DNA of 28,368 bases from an uncultured Mycoplasmatota bacterium (GTDB lineage: Bacteria; Bacillota_I; Bacilli_A; RF39; UBA660), in NCBI GenBank assembly GCA_900545005.1, contig UQXO01000015.1, forward strand, positions 1-28,368, read 5' to 3'. The notes below the pieces were generated by a model. It was given only the letters and a program-made list of their open reading frames with translations, was not told the DNA's origin and did not search any database. This document shows positions 14,652 through 23,479 of the stretch, in pieces. Position 1 is the first letter of the stretch, and every line of letters starts with the position of its first letter. The translations under genes were made by a program, and so were the position numbers.

Positions 14652-14804
14652 ATTCTTCTTCCTCTCTTCTATAGACATTTTACTATTATACTTTTTATTT
14701 TGCAAGTTTTCTCTAGTCTTTTTTTAATTTTTTTACTTATTTAAGGCCAATAGTTTAATATGAGTAAATTAATTATGTTCTAAGTAAACTATTTTTAAAA
14801 GGGA

Positions 14805-14832
14805 AAGTTTTTGTACTGCACTACAAAAACTT
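14805..14832. repeat. 11-bp inverted repeat with a third copy nearby
   Basis: AAGTTTTTGTA (14805-14815) and TACAAAAACTT (14822-14832) form a perfect stem with a 6-nt loop. TTTTTGTACT appears twice, at 14808-14817 and 14848-14857, so the second arm could pair with either. There is no strong T run, so termination is uncertain. It lies in the gap between the UDG-like gene and the secreted-protein gene. Confidence 0.5.
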
Positions 14833-14900
14833 CTGATTTTCTGATACTTTTTGTACTAATCTATAAGCTATATTAAATTTTTCATAATTTTTATTATAAT

Positions 14901-14925
14901 ATCAAGATTGCCTTTTCATCTTGAT
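14901..14925 (-). terminator. hairpin overlapping the end of the UDG-like gene
   Basis: ATCAAGAT (14925-14918) pairs with ATCTTGAT (14908-14901) around a 9-nt loop; the 5' arm holds the last codons and the TGA stop (14916-14918) lies at the edge of the loop. It is followed by ATTATAAT, not a T run, so it may stabilise the mRNA end instead of terminating. Confidence 0.4.
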
Positions 14926-15464
14926 TTATTTATTTCATTACAAATACCTACTACTTTATTAATATAATCATCGATATATTTTCTTTTATAAACATATATG
15001 TATGATGGATGTTCAAGGTATACTAACTTGCTTATATCAAGATTGTTCTTTTGAAAATATTTACTAACGAAATTATATGTTAATTTACCTAAAACAATAA
15101 TTATCTTAGGATTTAATTCTAGTATTTCCAAATTTAAATTATTTATACAAGCATTCATCTCTTCTTGATTGGGATATCTTAATTTATTATTTTTATCTAA
15201 TGGTAAGCACTTAACTAAATTAGTCTTATAAAATCTCATCTGGGGAAGTTTATCTTCAATTAGTTCAATTATTTTACCACTATTGGTATCATTATCTAAG
15301 GGAATAGATGTACTAATATTATCAACTTTTTTAGCAGAAAGTCCTACCCACATGATATCACAATTTCTAGGAGTATCTAATAATGGTCTTTGGTTTAAAC
15401 ATAGACTACAATTGTTACATTTTCTTAATTTTTCTAATTTCATTAATGTTTTTATCAAGTTCAT
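14916..15464 (-). CDS. uracil-DNA glycosylase family 4/5-like iron-sulfur protein
   Basis: The four cysteines expected to hold the 4Fe-4S cluster are present: C16 and C19 in CNNC, C86 in TNLVKCLP, and C106 in EMNACINNL. PKIIIVLGKLT and the motif-2-like EHPSYI fit the family. The uracil-pocket motif 1, usually GEAPG, reads WVGLSAKKVD (39-48), so the catalytic loop is altered. It may be a divergent glycosylase or a DNA-binding relative. The start ATG overlaps the stop of the surface-protein gene as TAATG, an unexpected coupling of a DNA-repair-type protein to a surface protein. Length 182 is near the family norm of about 190-200. Confidence 0.75.
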   Translation of the reverse strand: MNLIKTLMKLEKLRKCNNCSLCLNQRPLLDTPRNCDIMWVGLSAKKVDNISTSIPLDNDTNSGKIIELIEDKLPQMRFYKTNLVKCLPLDKNNKLRYPNQEEMNACINNLNLEILELNPKIIIVLGKLTYNFVSKYFQKNNLDISKLVYLEHPSYIYVYKRKYIDDYINKVVGICNEINKSR

Positions 15465-16420
15465 TATATTTTTCTCTTTTTAACTAAATAATAGCCTAAG
15501 GCTCCTAAGCCTCCTAAAGTAACAATACCAGTTCCTATATTAGTATTATCTTCCTTCTTAGTAGTATCTTCTATATTATTATTTTCTTCTTTAGAATTAT
15601 CTACAACTGGTTCTTGATACTTTATACTTAGATTATAAGTTTTAGTTTGATTATCCATAGTGCTTAATACTATTCTATAAGTAGTATCTTTATCTATAGT
15701 ATCTTTATTATCTATTAGTTCTTCTTCATCTTTATAAACTTTAATATTTATTCCTTCTAGGTTATTAATATTAAAGTTTATATTTTTATCGTCTACAGTA
15801 GTTTCTAAGTTTTCTTTATCTAAGATAATATCTTTGTCATTAAGAGATAAATCTAATATATAATTTTCTAAATTAACTCTTCTAGTAATATTTAGTATAT
15901 AGTCTTTTTCTTTCTTAGAATTAGTAATAGTTATTTTAATTTCTCTTACTTTGTTTATTTCTAAGTCTTTAAGATTACCATTAATCTTAATAGTAGCATT
16001 CTTATCTTCAGGGGTTACTTCTAGATTAATATTTTCTTCATAGGTAGTATAATCCATAGCATCTTTAATATTGTCTATAGATTCATTATTTATTAGAATA
16101 CTTTCTATCTTTAGATTAACACTCTCTTTTTCTTTCGTATTAGATGAAGAATTACTATTGGAATTGTTCTTTTTTGATGATGAACTATTATTACTTGTTA
16201 GACAAGGTGGAGTTACTGGACTGCCAGATGGATAATATCCACTTTTATGATGAACTGCTTTATGCCAATGACCATCGCCATGTTGACCATACATAATTCC
16301 ATCGCATATTATTATGCTACTGCTTCTTAGTTTGCCTGAGGTTGCTAAGACCTCGCTATAACTAAAGATAGTTATACTACTTAATAGAATATACCCTATT
16401 ACTTTTACTACTCTTTTCAT
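15464..16420 (-). CDS. surface protein with YHYH-like and cadherin-like domains, C-terminally anchored
   Basis: The 318-residue protein has a signal peptide (about 1-26), then a YHYH-type domain with MYGQHGDGHWHKAVHH (histidine-rich, possibly metal-binding) and cysteines near 39 and 73. A low-complexity Ser/Asn/Lys linker (about 78-100) precedes two cadherin-like beta-sandwich repeats (about 103-180 and 181-270, each ending in a pattern like KTYNLSIKY or KDYILNITR). An acidic linker, a C-terminal membrane segment (TLGGLGALGYYLV) and KKRKI finish it. NIGTG stands where a sorting motif would be, so it may be a substrate of the nearby sortase. It is an adhesin-like protein by architecture. Confidence 0.75.
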   Translation of the reverse strand: MKRVVKVIGYILLSSITIFSYSEVLATSGKLRSSSIIICDGIMYGQHGDGHWHKAVHHKSGYYPSGSPVTPPCLTSNNSSSSKKNNSNSNSSSNTKEKESVNLKIESILINNESIDNIKDAMDYTTYEENINLEVTPEDKNATIKINGNLKDLEINKVREIKITITNSKKEKDYILNITRRVNLENYILDLSLNDKDIILDKENLETTVDDKNINFNINNLEGINIKVYKDEEELIDNKDTIDKDTTYRIVLSTMDNQTKTYNLSIKYQEPVVDNSKEENNNIEDTTKKEDNTNIGTGIVTLGGLGALGYYLVKKRKI

Positions 16421-16489
16421 ATTTAATACCTATCAAAACTAACTCATATAAGTTAATCTTATCATAAATATATTGGTTATTAAAGACTT

Positions 16490-16513
16490 AAAAAAGCCAT
16501 ATTTCTATGACTT
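16490..16513 (-). terminator. terminator of the exopolysaccharide operon
   Basis: AAGTCATA (16513-16506) pairs with TATGGCTT (16501-16494), with one U-G pair, around a GAAA tetraloop, followed by a T run. The 5' arm holds the last codons of the FrhB-like gene and its TAG stop crosses into the loop. Confidence 0.8.
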
Positions 16514-17671
16514 CTTAATTATTTTTTTAATTAACTTCTTTAATTTTGAAATGATTTTTTTATATAATGGTCTATGTGTATATTTATTCATATACTTAAT
16601 AATATTATTTTCATCAATTTGTTTAGTAGCTATTTTCTTAAAGAAATCATCTCTTTTTTTATGTTGGTTAACATTGCAATGATGATTATAACTAAAAACA
16701 GTTTCTAAGTCCGTTTCTTTCAAAAATAAATTTTCTTTTATTTTATCTAAAAATTCATTGCCTTTTTCTGTATTAACAACAAATAAGGATAATCCTGTAT
16801 CATCATCTTTTATTGATGAATCAATTTTATCAATTCCCCATATATCTCCAATAGTGAAATCAGAATGTCTATTAGTTGTGCAAAAACGGCAATCATAACA
16901 TGAAGGTCTATTTATTAATTCTTGGATAAATGCTTCACGGTAAGAATTTTCTTCAATTATTAATCCATCTTCAAATTCAATTATTGGAGTTTGGTTATGC
17001 CAACCATTATCTTTTGATCTAAATGAAATATTTTTTATTTTTTTCCCATATTTCGATTCTAAATTTTTCAAATATAAATCAAGAGCCAATGGAGATGGAT
17101 TAGCATGACATATTATCTCGCAAGTATACAGCTTCGCATAATCCTTTTTTAAAAAAGTTCTTAATCCTTGACATTGACAAGGAGTTCCGCTAAATAAAAC
17201 ATATCTATCATTTTTTAAAAATTCTTCCACTTTTAGATAAGAATCATTTAAATCACTTCTAACATATTTGGAATCTTGAAATTTTTTTGCATCTTCTAGC
17301 GTTTGTGCATAATCATGTTTTGCTACTATATTTTCATCAAAAGCAACCCCAAACACAACGCCTTTCATTGAAATAATTTGTTTTGCTATCACATAAAACA
17401 TTCCACCAGAAGCACTTCTTTTTTTATCTTCTAAATTTTTATTATAAGAAATGTATGCTTTTGATAAATTGTTTTTATTTTCATAGTAAACATTTGGACA
17501 TGTTTTTTTACATAACCCACAATTTACGCACTTACTTTTATCTATTTTGGGGTATAAAAAACCTTCTTGGTCTTTTTCCATTGTAATAGCCTTTTTAGGA
17601 CATTTCAACGCACAGACACCACAACCATTACAATCTTTTTTGTTATTTGAATTAAAATAATTATTATCCAT
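16505..17671 (-). CDS. ferredoxin/FrhB-domain protein of the polysaccharide locus
   Basis: This protein belongs to the coenzyme F420 hydrogenase/dehydrogenase beta-subunit superfamily that accompanies pyruvyltransferases in many EPS loci; its role there is unproven, perhaps reduction of a sugar intermediate. Two 4Fe-4S motifs sit at the N-terminus: C14, C17, C20, C24 and C48, C51, C54, C58. The FrhB core has SASGGMFY, FSGTPCQCQGL, PSCYDCRFC and HSDFTIGDIWG. Length 388. It starts 4 nt after the flippase stop with AAAGGAG about 8 nt upstream. The C-terminal part of the fused protein at 23472-25844 is its paralog. Confidence 0.9.
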   Translation of the reverse strand: MDNNYFNSNNKKDCNGCGVCALKCPKKAITMEKDQEGFLYPKIDKSKCVNCGLCKKTCPNVYYENKNNLSKAYISYNKNLEDKKRSASGGMFYVIAKQIISMKGVVFGVAFDENIVAKHDYAQTLEDAKKFQDSKYVRSDLNDSYLKVEEFLKNDRYVLFSGTPCQCQGLRTFLKKDYAKLYTCEIICHANPSPLALDLYLKNLESKYGKKIKNISFRSKDNGWHNQTPIIEFEDGLIIEENSYREAFIQELINRPSCYDCRFCTTNRHSDFTIGDIWGIDKIDSSIKDDDTGLSLFVVNTEKGNEFLDKIKENLFLKETDLETVFSYNHHCNVNQHKKRDDFFKKIATKQIDENNIIKYMNKYTHRPLYKKIISKLKKLIKKIIKKS

Positions 17672-17675
17672 AGTA

Positions 17676-19097
17676 CTAGCTCCTTTTCAATTTTTTAGTA
17701 AACAATTTAAATATTATATCAAATGAGTCTTTATTTATGTAAATAGCAAATAATACCGCAAATAATACAACAAATACATTTAAATATATATTATTTATAT
17801 AGTAACTAACAAACACAAAAATCAAAGCAATAAGAGATTGAATAACAAATTTTATGTCAGAATTAACTTTAAAATATTTTTTATTTATGTCAATCATTCT
17901 ATAAATACTCATAACAAAGTATGCCACAAAAGTTGAAATTACGGCAGCATATAAGCCTATAAACTTTATTAATACTAAATGAACTATAATATTAATTACC
18001 GCAGATACTATCGAAGTGCTTGCAATAGCTTTTGTATTCTTTTCAGCCACATATATTACGCTTATTAAACCTACTACAACATTAAATAATGAGCCAACGA
18101 TTGAAATTGGTATTAATCCATAACCAGCACTAAATTTTTCATTAATCATAATAGGAAAAACAAATGGCATACAAGCAATCATGCCAACAGCCATAGCCGT
18201 AAATAATCTTAATACAATATTAAACATTTTATTAAAATAATCACTGACATCATCATCTTTTATTGCTATCGAAATTGATTCTGTCCAGCTCATATTAAAA
18301 ATATTATAAAAAGTTATATAAACCGCTGAAAATTTTAAAGAAGCCGCCAAAATTCCATTTTGATCAACACCTAAAAAGGCACTTGCTATAACACGATCTG
18401 AAGCATTAAAAACCCACCAAGATATGGCATTGGGTATTAATGGCAATGAATACTTCCATAAACTTTTTATTACTTCTTTTTTATAATCTTTTACTTTTAA
18501 ATATTTATATAGTTTCAACGATATAAATAAATATATTGTCGCTACAATTTGTCCAAGCATCGTTCCAAGTAGCATACCGTTAGCCCCTAACTTTATAACC
18601 ACCAAAAATAAGACATTGAAAACAATTGTTGATAAGGCACTTATAAAGCTTGCAAAAGCATACTTTTTATTATCGCCAAAGCCTCTGGCAATCTGCAAAA
18701 GTAAAGATAAGAATATATTTGCAACAACATTAGTTGCTAGGAAAAATTTATAATGATTATTTATAAACGGTGATATCAACGCAAATATTATTAAATATAC
18801 TATGCATTGAAATATTACCGTAATAACTGCACTAGAAATTATCCTTGATTCTTTATTTTTTTTGCCCCTAACTTCTATTAATTCTCTAAAAACAGCTTGT
18901 TCAACTTGAAAAGTAACTATTGGTAGCAAAAGTGATACTAAAGTATTTAATAAATCAACAGCACCATATTCTTCAGTTGATAAAATACCAGTATATAGTG
19001 GCAATAAAAAGAATGTAATCAACTGAGTACATATCTTACCTATTGTAATAATTATAGTATTTTTGGCTAAATTTTTTTCTCTATTCACTTTAATCAC
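17676..19097 (-). CDS. Wzx-type polysaccharide flippase
   Basis: This 473-residue membrane protein of the MATE/MVF superfamily (polysaccharide biosynthesis protein) moves lipid-linked repeat units across the membrane. It begins NLAKNTIIITIGKICTQL, and has about 12-14 hydrophobic segments with family features such as LPLYTGILSTEEYGAVDL and WSYSLPLIP-like WKYSLPLIPNAISWW. The start is uncertain: GTG at 19097 with AAGGA close upstream, or the GTG three codons later. It begins 5 nt after the pyruvyltransferase stop. Confidence 0.93.
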   Translation of the reverse strand: MIKVNREKNLAKNTIIITIGKICTQLITFFLLPLYTGILSTEEYGAVDLLNTLVSLLLPIVTFQVEQAVFRELIEVRGKKNKESRIISSAVITVIFQCIVYLIIFALISPFINNHYKFFLATNVVANIFLSLLLQIARGFGDNKKYAFASFISALSTIVFNVLFLVVIKLGANGMLLGTMLGQIVATIYLFISLKLYKYLKVKDYKKEVIKSLWKYSLPLIPNAISWWVFNASDRVIASAFLGVDQNGILAASLKFSAVYITFYNIFNMSWTESISIAIKDDDVSDYFNKMFNIVLRLFTAMAVGMIACMPFVFPIMINEKFSAGYGLIPISIVGSLFNVVVGLISVIYVAEKNTKAIASTSIVSAVINIIVHLVLIKFIGLYAAVISTFVAYFVMSIYRMIDINKKYFKVNSDIKFVIQSLIALIFVFVSYYINNIYLNVFVVLFAVLFAIYINKDSFDIIFKLFTKKLKRS

Positions 19098-19102
19098 ATT
19101 CC

Positions 19103-20113
19103 TTATTTTTCAATTGCATTAATTAGCCAATCAATTGATTTTTTGCGTTCTTTTTCTAGAATCTTATTAACTTTGGCATAATCAATTTTTTCTTCTAAAA
19201 TAGGAATTAAGTTCTTTTTAGAGGCATCCCTGCTTTCTAAATTAAATCGTTCAAGTAAATCACATAACTTCGATTTATTATTAGCAAAAGACACAAAATT
19301 TTTATTATATAAAATAGAAAAAATTGTTCCATGAAATGTTTCAGTAACTATCATTTCAGAATTTTTTATAAATGATAAAAATTCAAATGGGGTTGCCGTT
19401 ATTTGTTTATCACACCACATTTGTGGCATTCCTATCGAGTACAATCTAAATCCGGTTTTTACCTTTAATTTTTTTATTGAAGCAATTTCGGATTTACTAA
19501 ATTTATAACCGTAAACTAAAATATACTTTGATTTCGCATTGATTTTTGCTTCATATTTTGAGTAATTTTTTATTAATAAAGTAGGATCTACTACCAAAGA
19601 AACATCTTTTAGTGTCATTGTTTTTACTAAATTAAAGGTATTTTTATCTCTAACGGATATTTTTGAAAATTTTTCAAAATTTAAATTTTCGTCGTATTCT
19701 TTCATATCTTCAGCAGTTGTAATGTTTGCACTAGGTGCATAAGCAATGATATTTTTATTATTTAGATTCATTCCAAAATATTCAGGAGCATGATAGAACG
19801 AATTATTTTTTATATTCCATATTTCATCACTTCCAACTATACATGCTTTTGCAGTTTCAACATTATTATTATCAATATTAAGATATTTCCAACATTTTTT
19901 ATATTTTAAATATTGAATATAATTAATTGGAATTTTCCTTACATCTTTTCTAAGAATATGTTTTCTTAGTTCACTTTTCATTTTTCTATTTACTTCATAA
20001 AAAGACGGATTATAGCCCAAATCGCTTAAAACTGATTGTAGTGCGAAAGCCTGTAAAAATGCTCCGTAATTAAGTGAATTATATAGAGTTATAATTTTTA
20101 TTTCATTTTTCAT
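19103..20113 (-). CDS. polysaccharide pyruvyl transferase family protein
   Basis: The family transfers pyruvate from phosphoenolpyruvate to a sugar of a repeat unit, giving an acidic ketal. In 336 residues the N-terminus ITLYNSLNYGAFLQAFAL and the later TETFHGTIFSILYNK are characteristic, with SDEIWN in the middle. The end of the upstream gene overlaps the start (ATGAAAAATGA), with AAGGA 8 nt before. It is a paralog of the N-terminal half of the fused protein in the same operon. Confidence 0.9.
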   Translation of the reverse strand: MKNEIKIITLYNSLNYGAFLQAFALQSVLSDLGYNPSFYEVNRKMKSELRKHILRKDVRKIPINYIQYLKYKKCWKYLNIDNNNVETAKACIVGSDEIWNIKNNSFYHAPEYFGMNLNNKNIIAYAPSANITTAEDMKEYDENLNFEKFSKISVRDKNTFNLVKTMTLKDVSLVVDPTLLIKNYSKYEAKINAKSKYILVYGYKFSKSEIASIKKLKVKTGFRLYSIGMPQMWCDKQITATPFEFLSFIKNSEMIVTETFHGTIFSILYNKNFVSFANNKSKLCDLLERFNLESRDASKKNLIPILEEKIDYAKVNKILEKERKKSIDWLINAIEK

Positions 20114-21359
20114 TATTTATTTCCTTTCTTATACTAAAAGATAATATTACTACTATTATATAGATTCCAAAAATATTCATATCATGGAATGGATTTCCAG
20201 TTAAACAATACATTATAAAATACAGTTGTACTGCCAATGACAATAATATAAAAGAATGCATTATATTATTTTGATTATTGTTATCTTTAATCATATATAA
20301 TATTTTTTTGGTTTTTACAAAATTAAAAAATAACCAACAAAAAATAAACACAGATTGAAACAAGCCTAATTCGTAAGTTAACTGTAAAAATTCATTATGC
20401 GTAGATAAAAGCTCGCCACCATAATAAGAATACAAAATCGGAAAAGAATTAATTCCATTGCCAACAAGAGGATTGGAATAGATTTTTTTTAAAGCAAAAT
20501 CATATAGTTCAGTACGACCATTTAAAATATCATCACTTGCAAAAATTCTAGTAATTAAATTTAATAGTACATCCTTAAATAGAATGGCAAATATTCCGAC
20601 AGTTATCAAAATTATCATAATATTTCTTATTTTTTTTCGTTCTATCAAAAATTTTTGACTCTTGTTAGACATAAGATGAAAAATAACAAAAGTTATGAGA
20701 ATATCTAAACAAAGTGCAACTCGTTTTAAAGTAAGAAAAATTCCTAAAATGTAAAGAAATAGGATTAAATATCGAGCAATTTTTTTATCCTTTAAAATTA
20801 TAATATCTATCAAGACAATAAAATATCCAATGCTCAGGAAATATGCATTCAACCCAGTTGAAGCAAATATTCCAGGGAACGAATGAGCATACATTACTAA
20901 ATTATACATTTGATTTTGCGAGCCTTCATATACACTGGATAAAATATTATTAACATAAAATGTTGGTGAAATAAATGATATTATTGTAACAACTAATGAT
21001 ATACTACTAAATGTTAGCAAAATAATCTTAAGCTTTTTCCACAAATCATCATTATATTCTAAAAATATTGATATCAAAAAAAATAATACATATGTTATTA
21101 TCATTCGGAATGATGATTGCTCTGATTTCGTATAAATTAAGGAAGTAAAGAACATTGCTATTATTAATAAAAAGCCAATATTTATATTTACTTTTTCATC
21201 TTTATGTAAAATATATCCTAGCAATAAAAATGCCAAAGAGATTATAAGCGTAACTATATATGATAACGATATGCTCTTTATTGCATTAAAATAACAACCA
21301 TACAGTATAATGAATAATCCTAAAATAGTAAAATCAACTTTTTTTTCTTTACTTTTCAT
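20103..21359 (-). CDS. O-antigen polymerase/ligase (Wzy-like) membrane protein
   Basis: The 418-residue protein has about ten or more membrane segments and the Wzy/O-antigen ligase signature in a large loop: NGRTELYDFALKKIYSNPLV followed by GNGINSFPILY and STHNEFLQLTYELGL. It would polymerise flipped repeat units on the outer face of the membrane. The start at ATG 21359 has AAAAGGA with 7-8 nt spacing; a longer reading to 21416 would lie entirely within the preceding gene and has no ribosome site. It overlaps the GT2 gene by 11 nt. Confidence 0.85.
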   Translation of the reverse strand: MKSKEKKVDFTILGLFIILYGCYFNAIKSISLSYIVTLIISLAFLLLGYILHKDEKVNINIGFLLIIAMFFTSLIYTKSEQSSFRMIITYVLFFLISIFLEYNDDLWKKLKIILLTFSSISLVVTIISFISPTFYVNNILSSVYEGSQNQMYNLVMYAHSFPGIFASTGLNAYFLSIGYFIVLIDIIILKDKKIARYLILFLYILGIFLTLKRVALCLDILITFVIFHLMSNKSQKFLIERKKIRNIMIILITVGIFAILFKDVLLNLITRIFASDDILNGRTELYDFALKKIYSNPLVGNGINSFPILYSYYGGELLSTHNEFLQLTYELGLFQSVFIFCWLFFNFVKTKKILYMIKDNNNQNNIMHSFILLSLAVQLYFIMYCLTGNPFHDMNIFGIYIIVVILSFSIRKEINNEK

Positions 21360-22338
21360 CTTTATTTCCTTTTCTATTATATATAAAACTAACAATTTTA
21401 AAATATAAATTGCCAAATATTTTTATAAATAAAACTTCACATAAATTAATAAAATCAACTTTTTTCATTTTCAACAATTTTATTTCCATAATTTCATTTT
21501 TCAATTCTAAATAGTCGTTGTGATATTTTATTATATTTTTTTTATTTTTACATAATTTTCGAAAAACGAATAATAAATTTTTAACATAATCTGCATATGC
21601 ATTAAGATAATAAATGGAATAATCCTTTTCAATAATTGATAATATTTTTTTGGAAAAATAATTGATATCATTATATTTTGGAAGATATTCAGTATTTGAA
21701 GCAGAACCTTTTCTCCTTATATATGTATATTTGCATATATCATTATAAACTATAGTGGAAGAATTGATAATCCCTTGAAATAAGAAAAATTTATCTTCAT
21801 TAATCTTTCTTCCTTCTTCAAATTTTAAATTTTTTAGTATATCTCTTTTAAATAATTTGGTGTGTACTCCAACATTTATTTTTTTTCTATTATAAAAGTT
21901 AGACAATGCCGTATTTCTATTCCAAACTTCAACAGCACCAGTACCATTCATCAATTTTTCTGTTCCGTCAAATTCTCTTATTTTTATTCCGAAAATAACC
22001 ATATCTGCATCGTATGTTTTTGCACATTTATACATTTTTTCACACATATCTGCATCAAATAAATCATCAGAATCTAAAAACAAAAGATATTCACCATTTG
22101 AAACAGATATACCAGTATTTCTAGCTACGCTAACGCCAGAATTTTTTTGATATATTAATTTAAATCTTTTATCATTTTTTATTTCATCATTACATATTTT
22201 ATTTGAATTATCAGTAGAACCATCATCTATAATTATAAATTCAATATCAGACAATGTTTGGAGTTTTAAACATTTAATTGTTAAATTTATAAATTTTTCA
22301 GAATTAAACATTGGAACTATAATACTTACTTTTTTCAT
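21349..22338 (-). CDS. GT2 family glycosyltransferase
   Basis: This 329-residue cytoplasmic inverting glycosyltransferase (GT-A) adds one sugar to the growing repeat unit. The N-terminus VSIIVPMFNSEKFI, the nucleotide-binding FIIIDDGSTDNS, the SGVSVARNTGIS and the metal-binding LFLDSDDLFD are classic. Donor and acceptor cannot be told. The start has GGAGA about 6 nt upstream, overlapping the end of the preceding gene, and is 1 nt after its stop (TGATATG). Confidence 0.95.
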   Translation of the reverse strand: MKKVSIIVPMFNSEKFINLTIKCLKLQTLSDIEFIIIDDGSTDNSNKICNDEIKNDKRFKLIYQKNSGVSVARNTGISVSNGEYLLFLDSDDLFDADMCEKMYKCAKTYDADMVIFGIKIREFDGTEKLMNGTGAVEVWNRNTALSNFYNRKKINVGVHTKLFKRDILKNLKFEEGRKINEDKFFLFQGIINSSTIVYNDICKYTYIRRKGSASNTEYLPKYNDINYFSKKILSIIEKDYSIYYLNAYADYVKNLLFVFRKLCKNKKNIIKYHNDYLELKNEIMEIKLLKMKKVDFINLCEVLFIKIFGNLYFKIVSFIYNRKGNKDEK

Positions 22339-22339
22339 A

Positions 22340-23479
22340 TCAATTCTCCAAATAATATTTTTCTAATGTTTTTATAACACTTTCTATTATATAACCAGCA
22401 TTATTTAATTTATTAAAATTATTTGCCCTGTCATTATTTGAAACAATAATTTTTTCAGCCCAATCTTTAGGTGACTTATTTAAAGAAATAAAATAAACAT
22501 TATCAGCAATTTTAACTTCGGGAGTTATGACATCTTTTGACATATAACATGTTAATCCTGATGCTTGGGCTTCAACTCCAACTACTGGTAAACCCTCGTG
22601 TAAACTTGGCATTAAAAACACATCCATTGCTTGCATACAACAATTTACATCTTTTCTAAAGCCAGCAAAAACGACTTTTTTTTCTAACCCTAGCATTGAA
22701 ACTTTATTCTTTATTTCCTGTTCTAACTCTCCAATTCCAACTAATAACAATCTATAATTACCATTAATTTTATAACATTCACTAAAAATATCAATTAAAA
22801 AATCATGATTTTTTTGCTGTGCAAATCTTCCAACATTGCCTATTACTATATCATTGTAATTAAAGCCAAATTCTTTTCTCGTATTCTTTCTTATATTTTC
22901 ATTAAATTTAAATTTATCGTAATCAACAGCATTATGTATAACTCTAAATTTATCAGATTCTACTATATCTTTACCAAATAACCATTCACCAGCAATCTTT
23001 GAACATGCAAAATAGTCTGTTGCATACTTTATTAGAGGCTTTTTAAATAAGTTGCCAATTAATTTTTTTAAAGTATTTTTAGTTTGAAAATCTATATTAT
23101 GGCTATGTGCTATTCTTATCGGGATGCCATATTTTTTAGCATATTTTAAAATCATGTAATTCTTGCTTGATGAATGCATATGAACTACTTTGTAATCATG
23201 ATGTTCTTTAAAAAAGTTCTTTACTGCGTATTTATATTTAATAAAATCAATTGGTGTTTTAACCCATATTCCTTTTAATTTATAAACATTACATCCTAAT
23301 TCTTTTAATGTTTGTTCTAATTCATACTCTTTGCCATCATCAAGTAATAAAAAGTCAATATGAATTTTATTTTTATCGAATCTAGAAACCCAATCAATCA
23401 CAAGACTTTGAATTCCACCTCTAAGCATTCTATCAACAAAGTATAATACTTTAACAGGTTCTGTTTTCACTTTAATCAC
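22340..23479 (-). CDS. GT4 family glycosyltransferase (second copy)
   Basis: This retaining GT-B enzyme of the EpsF type uses a nucleotide-sugar donor. Visible features in 379 residues: the N-terminal LRGGIQSLVIDWVSRF loop, HSHNIDF, the catalytic domain NVGRFAQQKNHDFLIDIF and the E-x7-E segment LHEGLPVVGVEAQASGL. Its near relative at 25846-26979 has the same motifs (SLYEGLPVVGVEAQAAGL). The start is GTG, overlapping the end of the fused protein gene by 8 nt (GTGATTAA). The first 14 nt are identical to the flippase start region. Confidence 0.93.
   Translation of the reverse strand: MIKVKTEPVKVLYFVDRMLRGGIQSLVIDWVSRFDKNKIHIDFLLLDDGKEYELEQTLKELGCNVYKLKGIWVKTPIDFIKYKYAVKNFFKEHHDYKVVHMHSSSKNYMILKYAKKYGIPIRIAHSHNIDFQTKNTLKKLIGNLFKKPLIKYATDYFACSKIAGEWLFGKDIVESDKFRVIHNAVDYDKFKFNENIRKNTRKEFGFNYNDIVIGNVGRFAQQKNHDFLIDIFSECYKINGNYRLLLVGIGELEQEIKNKVSMLGLEKKVVFAGFRKDVNCCMQAMDVFLMPSLHEGLPVVGVEAQASGLTCYMSKDVITPEVKIADNVYFISLNKSPKDWAEKIIVSNNDRANNFNKLNNAGYIIESVIKTLEKYYLEN

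Noticed and set aside
14805..14857. CRISPR-like or tandem repeat array
   Set aside because: Only two direct copies and one inverted copy of about 10 nt, with no regular spacing or spacers.
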